Positions 48,916 to 57,906 of a DNA stretch of 64,000 bases are shown here, piece after piece (positions within the stretch are counted from its first letter, which is position 1; each line of letters opens with the position of its first letter). Source of the DNA: an uncultured Clostridia bacterium (lineage in GTDB: Bacteria; Bacillota; Clostridia; Christensenellales; Borkfalkiaceae); NCBI GenBank assembly GCA_904502225.1, contig CAJGDO010000003.1:1-64000 (forward strand), given 5' to 3'. A program made the translations under genes and the position numbers. The notes under the pieces were generated by a model. That model was not told the DNA's origin, searched no databases, and was given only the letters and a program-made list of their open reading frames with translations.

Positions 48916-49617
48916 TTAAAAATCATAACCTCTTGTCCCAATTTTCTTTACGTTTGGTTTAAGAATTTCAATAAATTCTAAAACCGTTTTATCGTCAACA
49001 GGTGAAAGGTCAACTGCGTTTATGCAATTTTCGTTAAACTTAAACTTTTGTAAAAAATATTTGTTTGCACCCTTTATCCACTCGGAAATGCCAAAAATAT
49101 TTTCTTTTTTATGGAACTCGTTAATAAGCGTTGTCCTAAATTCGTAATCTGCGTTTCCGCTCAAAAAATATTCGGCAGTTTTTTCGACTTTTGCTATATC
49201 AAACTTGTCAAAACCAATAACTTTTGCATAGCCATCTTTATCGTTTTTAATATCCATAGCAAAGTAATCGCAAAGCCCGTTTTGGTGCAGTGATTTAACT
49301 AATTCTGGGTTAGTGCCGTTTGTGTCTAACTTAATTTTATAGCCAAGTTTTTTAATTTTTTCCATAAATAAAGCAAGGTCATTGTGTAAGGTAGGTTCGC
49401 CACCAGAAATGCAAACTCCGTCTAAAACGCCCTTTCTTTTTTCAAGATAATCAAAAATCTCGCTTTCACTAATTGTAGGCAAATTGTCAAACTCGTTCAC
49501 AAGCAACGCATTGTGGCAAAAAGGACACTTGAAATTACATCCACCCGTAAACAAGGTGCAAGCAACCAAGCCGTCAAAGTCAACAAGCGACATTTTTTCA
49601 ATACCCAAAATCTTCAT
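48916..49617 (-). CDS. nrdG: Anaerobic ribonucleotide reductase activating protein
   Basis: 233-residue radical-SAM activase that installs the glycyl radical in NrdD. The cluster motif is C27-x3-C31-x2-C34 in GGCNFKCPFCHN, followed by GVCISGGEPTLH and KLDTNGT. Length matches the longer activase type. AGAGG ribosome site. Encoded 4 kb from nrdD on the opposite strand, rather than next to it. Confidence 0.93.
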   Translation of the reverse strand: MKILGIEKMSLVDFDGLVACTLFTGGCNFKCPFCHNALLVNEFDNLPTISESEIFDYLEKRKGVLDGVCISGGEPTLHNDLALFMEKIKKLGYKIKLDTNGTNPELVKSLHQNGLCDYFAMDIKNDKDGYAKVIGFDKFDIAKVEKTAEYFLSGNADYEFRTTLINEFHKKENIFGISEWIKGANKYFLQKFKFNENCINAVDLSPVDDKTVLEFIEILKPNVKKIGTRGYDF

Positions 49618-49635
49618 AAAAAACCTCTTACGTAT

Positions 49636-49672
49636 ATTATAACCCTTTTACAATACGCTTGTCAAACGTATT
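49636..49672 (-). promoter_or_regulatory. nrdG promoter with inverted repeat
   Basis: Minus strand TTGACA (49665-49660), 18-bp spacer, TATAAT (49641-49636). The inverted repeat AATACG-9 nt-CGTATT (49652-49672) covers the -35 box and is a candidate operator. Confidence 0.65.
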
Positions 49673-49711
49673 AAATTGTGTTATTATATAGGAAGTAAAA
49701 AAGGAGAAAAA

Positions 49712-50149
49712 ATGAAAGCAGTTGTTCAAAGAGTTTTAGATGCAAGTTTAACCGTTGATGGAGAGTTGATTTCAAAAATAGGCAAGGGCTATGTCGTTTT
49801 TTTAGGGGTAAAGAAAGGGGATAGTAAAATAGAAGCCGATTATTTTATAAAAAAACTTCCAACCCTTCGAATTTGCGAAGATGAGAACGGAAAAATCAAC
49901 AAATCTATCGTTGACACAAATGGCGAAATTCTTTTGGTTTCGCAGTTTACCTTGCTTGCAAACACTTCGCACGGCAACCGCCCAGAGTTTTTGGATGCCG
50001 AAGTCCCACAACTTGCCAATGAACTTTATGAATATGTTTTAGAAGGTTTAATTAAGCAAGGCTTATCGGTAAAGAAAGGCGTGTTTGGTGCAGATATGAA
50101 AATTAACCAAACAAACGACGGGCCTTTTACAATAATTTTAGAAAAATAA
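49712..50149 (+). CDS. dtd: D-aminoacyl-tRNA deacylase
   Basis: 145-residue proofreading enzyme removing D-amino acids (and glycine) from mischarged tRNA. The two active-site motifs SQFTLLANTSHGNRP and TNDGPFTIILE are present, and the start MKAVVQRVLDASLTVDGE is typical. The ATG at 49712 follows AAGGAG; an earlier in-frame start would place the promoter region inside the gene. No relA/rsh partner gene is adjacent, unlike in many Bacillota. Confidence 0.95.
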   Translation: MKAVVQRVLDASLTVDGELISKIGKGYVVFLGVKKGDSKIEADYFIKKLPTLRICEDENGKINKSIVDTNGEILLVSQFTLLANTSHGNRPEFLDAEVPQLANELYEYVLEGLIKQGLSVKKGVFGADMKINQTNDGPFTIILEK

Positions 50150-50154
50150 AAAAG

Positions 50155-50181
50155 ATGGCGACAGGTTTAATCTGTCGCCAT
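50155..50181. terminator. Terminator between convergent genes
   Basis: Stem ATGGCGACAG / CTGTCGCCAT with a 7-nt loop, between dtd and the TSCPD gene. Minus-strand exit carries TTTTTTATTTT. Confidence 0.85.
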
Positions 50182-50189
50182 TACTTATT

Positions 50190-50450
50190 TTATAAATTTT
50201 GTTCTTTATCGAGTTTGTATTTTTCAAGAGCCCTTGCAAGTTGGTCCCCACACGAAGTATTGCTTCTGCATTTGATACCTTTAAGTGTAGAAATAACTTG
50301 GTCAATATCTTGCCCTTCAACGAGTTTAGCAATGGCTTGAAGATTGCCACTGCAACCGCCGATAAATTTAACGTCTTTTAGTTTGTTGTCTTCGGTCACG
50401 TCAAATAAAATTTGTCTGCTACAAGTGCCACGAGTAATGTAAGTGTTCAT
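50190..50450 (-). CDS. TSCPD-domain protein (TIGR03905-like)
   Basis: 86-residue protein with the TSCPD pattern: TRGTCSRQILFDV, FIGGCSGNLQAIAKLVEG, then IKCRSNTSCGDQLARAL. The domain also occurs at the C-terminus of B12-dependent ribonucleotide reductases, but this stand-alone form is common in Clostridia with unknown role. Four conserved Cys may bind metal. AGGAGAA ribosome site. The next gene in the same direction, DUF4364, lies upstream. Confidence 0.9.
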   Translation of the reverse strand: MNTYITRGTCSRQILFDVTEDNKLKDVKFIGGCSGNLQAIAKLVEGQDIDQVISTLKGIKCRSNTSCGDQLARALEKYKLDKEQNL

Positions 50451-50467
50451 TTTATTTTCTCCTATAA

Positions 50468-50992
50468 TTAGTCTACTAAATTTTCGTAAATATTTCTATA
50501 AACATCCACGGCTTTTTCGCCCCATTTTTTGTAAATGTCTTTTGCGATTTGCCTATTAGGGACAACCACTTTAAGTTCTAAAACAGGTTGTGCAGGTTCT
50601 ATAATTTTTAAGTAAACGGTATAGGTTCCGTCTTTATTCATAAAATAGTCTGCAACGCACTCTTGCTTTCTTCTATACTTGGTGCGATTGTTCTTAACAA
50701 AAATGGAAATTGCTTCACGGGTAGAGGCAGGGATATTGATAAAGAAGTTTGCCAAACAAATTCTTCCATCAGGGGTGATAGTATAAAGCGGTTCACCACT
50801 TGAACCAATATCATAAATCCAACCACATTCTAAAAGTTGGTTTAGGATAGGTTGGCAGTCCATATAAGCAAGCCAGTTGTTGGACGAACAACACATATCA
50901 AGCACTGTGTTTTCAGATAAAGGAACTTCCATCTTGTCGAAAACGAACAGCAATATTAACTTGTTTAAAGATGAATCACCTTTAACCTGCAT
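50468..50992 (-). CDS. DUF4364 family winged-helix protein
   Basis: 174-residue protein. The N-terminal half (about 8-80) is a PadR-like winged helix: NKLILLFVFDKMEVPLSENT, LDMCCSSNNWLAYMDCQPI, GWIYDIGSSGEPLYTITPDG. The C-terminal half (about 100-170) is an alpha/beta domain with EPAQPVLELKVVVPNR. Such proteins are widespread in Clostridia and are thought to be transcription regulators. It is followed by the TSCPD gene 17 bp away, so they are probably co-transcribed. Confidence 0.88.
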   Translation of the reverse strand: MQVKGDSSLNKLILLFVFDKMEVPLSENTVLDMCCSSNNWLAYMDCQPILNQLLECGWIYDIGSSGEPLYTITPDGRICLANFFINIPASTREAISIFVKNNRTKYRRKQECVADYFMNKDGTYTVYLKIIEPAQPVLELKVVVPNRQIAKDIYKKWGEKAVDVYRNIYENLVD

Positions 50993-51180
50993 AAACCGAC
51001 ACTCTCCATATTACTATTTTTCATTATAACATAAAAACGGAATTTGTAAAGAACTTTATGTAAAAATTTGCAAAAATACGCCAAAAAAAGTTTATTATGA
51101 TATAAAAATGTGTTATAATATACTTGCGAAATTATGTTTAAATATAGTGTTAAAAGTATTAGTTTAAGGGGGATAAGACC

Positions 51181-51993
51181 GTGAACAAAAGAGAAGAGTT
51201 AGATTTATTTTTAGAGCGCGCACAAGAATTTATCGATTCCAAATACATTTTAGCAGACATTAAGATTGTAAACTTGCTTAAAGCCATTGCAAGTTCAGAC
51301 ACCTTGCTTGCACTGTTTAAGAATTGCTTAACCGACTTTGACTATGAAGAGGCACAAAAAAAATACCTTGTTAAAAGTCAATATTTATCTTCTGATAAAG
51401 GCGAATTTGTTTTGCCAGCAAGTTCAAAAGAACTTTTGGCGTTTACCTTTAATCTTTTGGTTGATTTTGACGCTAAAAACATTGAACTTGGCGGTTTTTT
51501 AAGCAGATATTTTTATGTGGACGGCAGTTTTGCATCTGGTTATGATGCGTTTATAAACGCTATGATAAGGCCTTTTGTTTCGGCAATAAAAACGCTTATG
51601 GAAAGCGTTATTGAAGGCAAACTTCAAGACCCTGTTGAAGCACTTACCGAACAAGAAAATAAGCGTATAAAAGCATTGGAAGAAGAAAAGGCACAAAAAG
51701 AAAAGGAAAAAGAACTTGCACAAAAAACTTATGGCGATAGCGTTAAGAAGATTAAAGAAATCTTGTTAAAGGATAAGCAAAAAGTAAGGGCAAAAAAATG
51801 GGCAGAAGATAAGCAAGAAGAAATTCTTTTGGTTATCGATATGCTTGGAAATGCTATTACTAGCGAAGATAGAGATGCTATTATTTACGCTTTTGTTTCG
51901 TATAAATTTATGGCAAAAGCAAACGGCTTGATGTTTTTTGGCAGAGCGAAAAAAGTTTTCAAACTATTAAAGGGCGTGCTTGATGCAATTTAA
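51181..51993 (+). CDS. Conserved hypothetical with helical and coiled-coil region
   Basis: 270-residue cytoplasmic protein of unknown function. GTG start with AAGGGGGAT upstream. The N-terminal 150 residues appear helical; about 155-190 is a strongly charged coiled coil (RIKALEEEKAQKEKEKELA). The end contains a Lys-rich segment and KLLKGVLDAI. The last 11 bases overlap the NUDIX gene, so they are co-expressed. No family recognised. Confidence 0.75.
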   Translation: MNKREELDLFLERAQEFIDSKYILADIKIVNLLKAIASSDTLLALFKNCLTDFDYEEAQKKYLVKSQYLSSDKGEFVLPASSKELLAFTFNLLVDFDAKNIELGGFLSRYFYVDGSFASGYDAFINAMIRPFVSAIKTLMESVIEGKLQDPVEALTEQENKRIKALEEEKAQKEKEKELAQKTYGDSVKKIKEILLKDKQKVRAKKWAEDKQEEILLVIDMLGNAITSEDRDAIIYAFVSYKFMAKANGLMFFGRAKKVFKLLKGVLDAI

Positions 51994-52504
51994 GGAAAAG
52001 ACTGTAAGAAAAGAATATTTATATAAAGGCAAAATCTTATCGGTTAGAAAAGACCAAATTTTATTGCCAAACGGCAACCATGCCATAAGGGAAGTGATTG
52101 AGCATAGTGGCGGAAGTGCAATTTATTGCGAAAAAGACGGTAAAATTTTGCTTGTTAAGCAGTTTAGGTATCCATATCAACAAGAATTATATGAAATTCC
52201 TGCGGGAAAACTTAACGAGGGCGAAACGCCAGAGCAAACGGCAATAAGGGAACTTGAAGAAGAGGGCGGAATAAAAGCCAAACAAGTGGAAAAACTGTTT
52301 GATATTTACCCAACGCCAGCCTATACTGATGAAATTATAAGAATTTTTAAGGCGACCGATTTTGTTGAGGGCAAGATTAACCTTGATGAAGATGAGTTTT
52401 TGTTAGCAGAGTGGATAGAAAAGGACAAGGCATTAAATATGGTTAATAATGGTGAGATAAAAGATGCAAAAACTATTATTGCCATATTATCGCAAGTTAA
52501 ATAA
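51983..52504 (+). CDS. NUDIX hydrolase, ADP-ribose pyrophosphatase type
   Basis: 173-residue hydrolase. The Nudix box reads GKLNEGETPEQTAIRELEEE-G, matching Gx5Ex7REUxEExGU, preceded by LVKQFRYPYQQELYEIPAG as in ADP-ribose pyrophosphatases. It breaks down ADP-ribose to AMP and ribose-5-phosphate. The ATG at 51983 lies inside the previous gene, 7 nt after AAAGGG; a TTG one codon earlier is also possible. Confidence 0.92.
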   Translation: MQFKEKTVRKEYLYKGKILSVRKDQILLPNGNHAIREVIEHSGGSAIYCEKDGKILLVKQFRYPYQQELYEIPAGKLNEGETPEQTAIRELEEEGGIKAKQVEKLFDIYPTPAYTDEIIRIFKATDFVEGKINLDEDEFLLAEWIEKDKALNMVNNGEIKDAKTIIAILSQVK

Positions 52505-52544
52505 ACGGGGAAAGGCTGAAATTTAAATAAAGGACTAGAAGAAA

Positions 52545-54368
52545 TTGAGAAGAGAAGACGTAAGAAACGTTGCTATCATAGCACACGTTGACCACGGCAA
52601 AACCACATTGGTCAACGAAATGCTAAAGCAAGGCGGAATATTTAGAGACAATCAGGACGTTATGGATAGGGTTATGGACTCGGGCGATTTAGAGCGTGAA
52701 AGGGGCATAACCATTTTAGCCAAGAATACTTCTGCATTTTATAACGGCGTTAAAATTAACATTATCGATACGCCAGGTCACGCAGACTTTGGTGGTGAAG
52801 TTGAGCGTGTTTTAAAAATGGTAAACGGCGTTTTAGTTTTGGTTGACGCTTGTGAAGGGCCAATGCCACAAACGAGATTCGTTATGCAAAAGGCATTGGA
52901 ATTAAACCATAAACTAATAATCGTTGTAAACAAAATTGATAGACCAGATGCAAGGCTATCCGAAGTTCAAGACGAAATTTTAGAACTTTTATTTGACCTA
53001 AATGCAAACGATTCGCAAATAGAAAGTCCAATTGTTTTCTGTTCGGGAAGAGCAGGAACTGCAAGCACTGATTGCAACAAGCAGGGCGAAGATTTAACGC
53101 CACTTTTTGACGCTATCGTAAATCACTTTGAGCCACAAGAAGTGGATATGGATGCACCTTTCCAAATGCTTGTTTCATCAATCGACTATAACGAATACGT
53201 GGGTAGGATTGGTATAGGCAGAATAGAGCGTGGTAAAGTTGCAGTTAATCAAGAAGTTCAAACTTGCAACTATAATATTCAAGGCAAGGAAATGAAAGGT
53301 AAACTTGTTAGCATTTATCAAATTGAAGGCTTAAACAGAGTTGCCGTTGAAGATGCAAAAGCAGGCGATATAGTCTGCGTGAGTGGGCTTGAAAACATTT
53401 CAATTGGCGACACTATTTGTTCGCCAGCATTGGTTGAGCCTGTGCCTTTTGTAAAGATAAGCGAGCCAACCGTTGAAATGACGTTTAGTGTAAACGACAG
53501 TCCGTTTGCGGGCAAGGAAGGCAAGTTTGTCACCACAAGACACCTTCGTGATAGGTTATTTAAGGAAATGCTTAAAGACGTTTCGTTAAGGGTTGAAGAA
53601 ACCGACTCGGCTGACTCTTATAGAGTTTGTGGAAGGGGCGAAATGCACTTATCAATTTTGATTGAAACAATGCGTAGGTCTGGCTATGAATTCCAAGTCA
53701 GTGCCCCAAAGGTTATGTATAAAGAAGTAGACGGCGTGTTGTTAGAGCCTATGGAAAGGCTTGTTGTTGACGTTCCTGAAGATAAGACAGGCTCGGTATT
53801 TTCAAGCATGGGCGTAAGAAAAGGCGAACTGTTGCAAATGGAAAATATCGGAAGTCGTATAAGGCTTGAATTCAAAGTCCCTGCAAGGGGATTGTTTGGG
53901 TATAAAAGCCAATTCTTAACTGAAACCCGTGGCGAAGGCGTTTTCAACACCTTATTTTATGGGTATGAAGAATTTAAGGGCGAAATCGAAAGGCGTTCAA
54001 CAGGTTCTTTGGTTGCTTTTGAAACGGGCGAAGCAGTCACTTACGGGCTATTTAACGCACAAGGCCGTGGCCAACTCTTTATCGGTGCTGGCGTCAACGT
54101 TTATGAAGGTATGGTTGTTGGCGTTTGCCCAAAGAACGAAGATATAAGCGTCAACGTTTGCAAGAAAAAGCATTTAACCAACACTCGTGCATCTGGCTCT
54201 GACGATGCTTTAAGACTTGAAACACCAAAGATTATGAGTTTGGAAGAAGCAATGGAGTTTATTAACGACGACGAAATGCTTGAAATAACGCCTAAAAACG
54301 TTAGAATTAGAAAGAGAACGTTGGATACGGAAACAAGGCTAAAAAGAAAGGCAAAAGGCCTAGAATAA
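52545..54368 (+). CDS. typA: Translational GTPase BipA/TypA
   Basis: 607-residue elongation-factor-like GTPase. G1 AHVDHGKTTL, G2 RERGITILAKNT, G3 DTPGHADFGGEV, G4 VNKIDRPDA, then EF-G-like domains III and V and the BipA-specific C-terminal domain ending RKRTLDTETRLKRKAK. The start is TTG at 52545, immediately before RREDVRNVAIIAHVDHG, with a weak AAAGGA site. BipA assists ribosome assembly under stress. Confidence 0.96.
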   Translation: MRREDVRNVAIIAHVDHGKTTLVNEMLKQGGIFRDNQDVMDRVMDSGDLERERGITILAKNTSAFYNGVKINIIDTPGHADFGGEVERVLKMVNGVLVLVDACEGPMPQTRFVMQKALELNHKLIIVVNKIDRPDARLSEVQDEILELLFDLNANDSQIESPIVFCSGRAGTASTDCNKQGEDLTPLFDAIVNHFEPQEVDMDAPFQMLVSSIDYNEYVGRIGIGRIERGKVAVNQEVQTCNYNIQGKEMKGKLVSIYQIEGLNRVAVEDAKAGDIVCVSGLENISIGDTICSPALVEPVPFVKISEPTVEMTFSVNDSPFAGKEGKFVTTRHLRDRLFKEMLKDVSLRVEETDSADSYRVCGRGEMHLSILIETMRRSGYEFQVSAPKVMYKEVDGVLLEPMERLVVDVPEDKTGSVFSSMGVRKGELLQMENIGSRIRLEFKVPARGLFGYKSQFLTETRGEGVFNTLFYGYEEFKGEIERRSTGSLVAFETGEAVTYGLFNAQGRGQLFIGAGVNVYEGMVVGVCPKNEDISVNVCKKKHLTNTRASGSDDALRLETPKIMSLEEAMEFINDDEMLEITPKNVRIRKRTLDTETRLKRKAKGLE

Positions 54369-54463
54369 AAGTCTTTTTATGCAAATAATTTTTACCTTTT
54401 TATAAAGACAAAGCGAAAATAATATTATATAATTAATAAAAAAATAATTTAAGGAAGAAGAAA

Positions 54464-55561
54464 ATGGATTACAATTTTGAGAAGATAATTTCTAAATTTA
54501 AGGTTGAAGGCAAACTAATTTCTTGTGAAAGATATGGCGAAGGGCACATTAACGAAACTTACCTTGCAGTAGTTGAAAATAATGGCGAAAAGGTAAACTA
54601 TATCGTTCAAAAAATCAACAGCAAACTTTTTACAAACGTTGAAGGGCTTATGAATAACATTAAACTTGTCACAGAGTTTAATAGAGAAAAGATTATTAAG
54701 GCTGGTGGAAACCCAGATAGAGAAAGTTTATCATTAGTATACACCAACGAAGGAAAGGCATATCACCACTGCAAGTGTTGTGACGGATATTTCAGAGTTT
54801 ATAAGTTTATAACCGACGCTATTGCATATCAAGTGGTTGAAAAGCCAGAACACTTCTATCAAAGTGCAGTTGCTTTCGGCAACTTTGCAAACCTTTTGGC
54901 TGAATTTGATGCAACACAATTATTTGAAGTTTTGCCTAACTTCCACAACACCGAAATCAGATTTGAAAACTTTACAAAGTCATTAAACGCTGATAAGGCA
55001 GGAAGGGCAAAGGACGTTCAAAAAGAAATTCAATTTGTTTTAGACAGAAAAGAATATTGTGGCAGAATTGTAAATCTTTTAAAGAGTGGCGAAATGCCAA
55101 CAAAGGTCACCCACAACGATACAAAGTTAAACAACGTTATGTTGGATAACAAAACAGGCGAACCTGTTGCAGTTATCGACCTTGATACGATTATGCCAGG
55201 TAGTATTTGTTATGACTTTGGCGATAGCATCCGTTTTGGTTGCAACCCAGCAGCGGAAGATGAAAAAGACTTATCAAAAGTTAATTTTGACATTAATTTG
55301 TTTGAACAATACGTTAAAGGTTATTGCTCTGCACTTGGCGATAGCATTACAAAAGTTGAAAAAGAAAACCTTGCTTTTGGTGCAATTTTGATGACTTATG
55401 AATGCGGTATGAGATTCTTAACAGACCATCTTGATGGCGACGTTTATTTCCATATTAAGAGAGAAAACCACAATTTAGATAGGGCAAGAACTCAATTTAA
55501 GTTAATCGAAGATATGGAAAGATTGTATGACCAAATGCTTGAAATAGTAAATAAATACTAA
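54464..55561 (+). CDS. Phosphotransferase-family sugar kinase, NahK-like
   Basis: 365-residue aminoglycoside-phosphotransferase-fold kinase. The catalytic loop THNDTKLNNVMLD (about 214-226) gives the HxDxxxxN pattern and VIDLDTIMPG (about 239-248) the metal-binding Asp. The beginning YGEGHINETYLAVVE and the C-terminal YFHIKRENHNLDRARTQFKLI closely recall N-acetylhexosamine 1-kinase of bifidobacteria, which makes GlcNAc-1-P or GalNAc-1-P. Substrate is inferred. It stands alone, but may serve amino-sugar use together with nagA/nagB. AAGGAAG ribosome site. Confidence 0.82.
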   Translation: MDYNFEKIISKFKVEGKLISCERYGEGHINETYLAVVENNGEKVNYIVQKINSKLFTNVEGLMNNIKLVTEFNREKIIKAGGNPDRESLSLVYTNEGKAYHHCKCCDGYFRVYKFITDAIAYQVVEKPEHFYQSAVAFGNFANLLAEFDATQLFEVLPNFHNTEIRFENFTKSLNADKAGRAKDVQKEIQFVLDRKEYCGRIVNLLKSGEMPTKVTHNDTKLNNVMLDNKTGEPVAVIDLDTIMPGSICYDFGDSIRFGCNPAAEDEKDLSKVNFDINLFEQYVKGYCSALGDSITKVEKENLAFGAILMTYECGMRFLTDHLDGDVYFHIKRENHNLDRARTQFKLIEDMERLYDQMLEIVNKY

Positions 55562-55596
55562 TAAAGCATTAAATTTAGAAAACCTGCTTAAAACAG

Positions 55597-55625
55597 TTGA
55601 CAAAGAAAAACTAAATGTATATAAT
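55597..55625 (+). promoter_or_regulatory. Consensus promoter of the ylxM-ffh operon
   Basis: TTGACA, 17-bp spacer, TATAAT, perfect consensus. The transcript would begin near 55632. Confidence 0.88.
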
Positions 55626-55628
55626 TAC

Positions 55629-55666
55629 AAGGTGTAAAGCGTTTTTGTTTTACACCTTGGTTTTTT
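55629..55666 (+). promoter_or_regulatory. 5' hairpin with T-run ahead of ylxM
   Basis: AAGGTGTAAA pairs with TTTTACACCTT, then GG and six T: a terminator-like hairpin at the very 5' end of the transcript, ending just 4 bases before the ylxM ATG. It replaces a recognisable ribosome site. It could attenuate the operon or shield the mRNA end. Confidence 0.65.
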
Positions 55667-55669
55667 ATT

Positions 55670-55975
55670 ATGGAAAAAGATTTAAGATACATTGAACTTT
55701 TTGAACTTTATCAAGGGCTTTTAACCGAAAGGCAAAGGGAAATTTTTTCTTGCCATTATTGTTTAGACCTATCCTTATCGGAAATTGCAGAGCCAGACGG
55801 AAATACAAGGCAAAGCGTTTATGCAGTGGTTAAAAAGGTTAAAGAGAAACTTGATGAGTACGAAGAAAAGTTGAAGATGAACGAAAAAAACCAAAAACTC
55901 ATTTCGCTTGCAAACGACGTTTTGGCGCAAGATAAAGAAATATCACAACAAATTTTAGATATTGTAGGTAGGTAA
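55670..55975 (+). CDS. ylxM: YlxM family DNA-binding-like protein (UPF0122)
   Basis: 101-residue helical protein with a sigma-70 region 4-like helix-turn-helix (LLTERQREIFSCHYCLDLSLSEIA, TRQSVYAVVKKVKEKL). In Gram-positive bacteria it is always linked to ffh and modulates the signal recognition particle GTPase. The stop overlaps ffh by one base. No ribosome site is apparent. Confidence 0.94.
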   Translation: MEKDLRYIELFELYQGLLTERQREIFSCHYCLDLSLSEIAEPDGNTRQSVYAVVKKVKEKLDEYEEKLKMNEKNQKLISLANDVLAQDKEISQQILDIVGR

Positions 55976-57288
55976 TGGCGTTATTTTCAGGGCTTAGCGA
56001 AAAACTTAATCATATATTTAGCAAGTTGACCAAGCACGGCAGGCTAACCGAACTTGAAATAAAAACGGCAATGCGTGAGGTGCGAATTGCACTTTTAGAA
56101 GCAGACGTAAACATTTCAGTTGTCAAATCTTTTTGTGCAAGGGTAAGCGAGCGTGCAGTTGGGCAAGAAATTCTAAAAAGTTTAAGTCCAACTCAACAAG
56201 TTATAAAAATAGTTAATGAAGAACTTATAGAACTTATGGGGAGTGCGAACAGCAAACTTGCTGTAAGTAGCAATCCGCCAACAGTTATAATGATGGCAGG
56301 TCTTCAAGGTGCTGGTAAAACAACGCTTGTTGGAAAACTTGGCTTAATGCTAAAAAAACAAGGCAAAAACCCCCTTTTAGTTGCGTGTGACGTTTACCGT
56401 CCTGCAGCAATCAACCAATTAAAAGTGGTTGGCGAAAAAGCGGGTTGTCAAGTTTTTGAAAAGGGGCAAGGCGACCCTGTTAAGATTGCTGTTTCCGGTG
56501 TTGAATATGCAAAATCTTATGGCTTTGACACGGTTATAATCGACACGGCAGGCCGTTTGCAAATTGATGAACAGTTGATGCAAGAACTTGAAAAGATTAA
56601 AGAAAAGGTTAATCCAAGCGAAATCTTGCTTGTAGTTGACTCGATGACTGGTCAAGTTGCAGTTGAAGTTGCCGATACCTTTAATAAGCGTTTAGAAGTC
56701 AGTGGTTTAGTTTTAACCAAACTTGATGGCGACACAAGGGGTGGTGCCACCCTTTCAATGAAAGCCGTGACGGGTAAGCCAATCAAATTCTGTTCGGTCG
56801 GTGAAAAACTTGGCGATTTAGAGCCGTTTTATCCAGACAGAATGGCAAACCGAATTCTCGGTATGGGAGACGTGCTTTCGCTAATTGAAAAGGCACAAGA
56901 TGCCGTCACTGAAGAGCAAGCGAGAAAGATGGAAGAAAAATTTAGGAAAAATTCTTTCACTTTGGATGATTATTTAACCCAGTTTGAAACAATGAACAAA
57001 ATGGGTGGAATAAGAGATATTCTTGCTATGCTACCAGGTATGGGAAGTAAGTTTAAGATTAGAGAAGAGGATATTGATGAAAAGAAAATGGCTCAAACCA
57101 AAGCCATAATTCAATCAATGACAATGTACGAAAGGAACAATCCTCAAATGATTAACTCATCAAGGAAAAATCGAATTGCAAAAGGCAGTGGCACAAGTGT
57201 TCAAGAAGTGAACAGGGTGCTTAAGCAATTTGAGCAAACCAAGATGATGATGAAACAAATGAAAAATAATAAAATGTTTAAATTTTAA
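55975..57288 (+). CDS. ffh: Signal recognition particle protein
   Basis: 437-residue SRP GTPase. N domain, then G domain with GLQGAGKTTLVGKL, DVYRPAAINQL, DTAGRLQID and TKLDGDTRGG, then the Met-rich M domain (FRKNSFTLDDYLTQFETMNKMGG, RMIN-like stretches, KMMMKQMKNN). It binds 4.5S RNA and targets nascent membrane proteins. TAATG overlap with ylxM. Confidence 0.97.
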   Translation: MALFSGLSEKLNHIFSKLTKHGRLTELEIKTAMREVRIALLEADVNISVVKSFCARVSERAVGQEILKSLSPTQQVIKIVNEELIELMGSANSKLAVSSNPPTVIMMAGLQGAGKTTLVGKLGLMLKKQGKNPLLVACDVYRPAAINQLKVVGEKAGCQVFEKGQGDPVKIAVSGVEYAKSYGFDTVIIDTAGRLQIDEQLMQELEKIKEKVNPSEILLVVDSMTGQVAVEVADTFNKRLEVSGLVLTKLDGDTRGGATLSMKAVTGKPIKFCSVGEKLGDLEPFYPDRMANRILGMGDVLSLIEKAQDAVTEEQARKMEEKFRKNSFTLDDYLTQFETMNKMGGIRDILAMLPGMGSKFKIREEDIDEKKMAQTKAIIQSMTMYERNNPQMINSSRKNRIAKGSGTSVQEVNRVLKQFEQTKMMMKQMKNNKMFKF

Positions 57289-57311
57289 TAAAAATTAAGG
57301 AGAAAAGAACA

Positions 57312-57605
57312 ATGGCAGTAAAAATGAGATTAACCAGAATGGGAGACAAAAAATCACCTTTCTACCGTATCGTAATCACAGACAGCAGAAACGCAAGAGA
57401 TGGAGCATATATTGACAAAGTTGGTCACTACAACCCAACCGCTCAACCAGCAGAAATCGTACTTGACGTTGAAAAAGCAAAAGATTGGTTAGCAAAAGGC
57501 GTTCAACCAACCGAAACGGTTAAAAACATTCTCGTAAACAAAGGCGTTATTCCAAAGTCAGACAAACTTTCGCCAGCAAAGACGAAGGTTAGAAAGTCAA
57601 AGTAA
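57312..57605 (+). CDS. rpsP: Small ribosomal subunit protein bS16
   Basis: 97-residue ribosomal protein with AVKMRLTRMGDKKSPFYRIV and IDKVGHYNPTA. AAGGAGAA ribosome site. Conserved position between ffh and the KH-domain gene. Confidence 0.97.
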   Translation: MAVKMRLTRMGDKKSPFYRIVITDSRNARDGAYIDKVGHYNPTAQPAEIVLDVEKAKDWLAKGVQPTETVKNILVNKGVIPKSDKLSPAKTKVRKSK

Positions 57606-57631
57606 TAATTTCTTTGAATTAAGGAGTTATA

Positions 57632-57877
57632 ATGATTGAACTAATAAAATACGTAGTTAGCCGTTTTGCGGAAAAACAAGACCAAGTTGAATACGACGTG
57701 GTTGAAGATGGAAAGAATGTGAACGTGGTAATTACGCTTGATGCGAGCGATATGGGTAAGGTAATAGGTCGCCAGGGCAAGATTGCAAAGGCACTTCGTA
57801 CTTTAGTGCGTGTTGGCTCGTTAAAAGAGAACAAAAAATATAACGTTGAAATCGTAGAACGCGGGGAAAAGGAATAA
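57632..57877 (+). CDS. khpA: KH-domain RNA-binding protein KhpA
   Basis: 81-residue YlqC/KhpA type protein. The KH signature VIGRQGKIAKALRTLVR is clear. It is a small RNA chaperone which in Gram-positives pairs with KhpB/Jag. AAGGAGT ribosome site. Confidence 0.95.
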   Translation: MIELIKYVVSRFAEKQDQVEYDVVEDGKNVNVVITLDASDMGKVIGRQGKIAKALRTLVRVGSLKENKKYNVEIVERGEKE

Positions 57878-57890
57878 TTTCCCCGTTTTT
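57862..57890 (+). terminator. Terminator-like hairpin between khpA and rimM
   Basis: CGGGGAAA pairs with TTTCCCCG, then TTTTTC. Its left arm is inside the khpA end. Probably partial attenuation, since rimM follows without its own clear promoter. Confidence 0.6.
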
Positions 57891-57906
57891 CTATCAAAAA
57901 AAGAAG

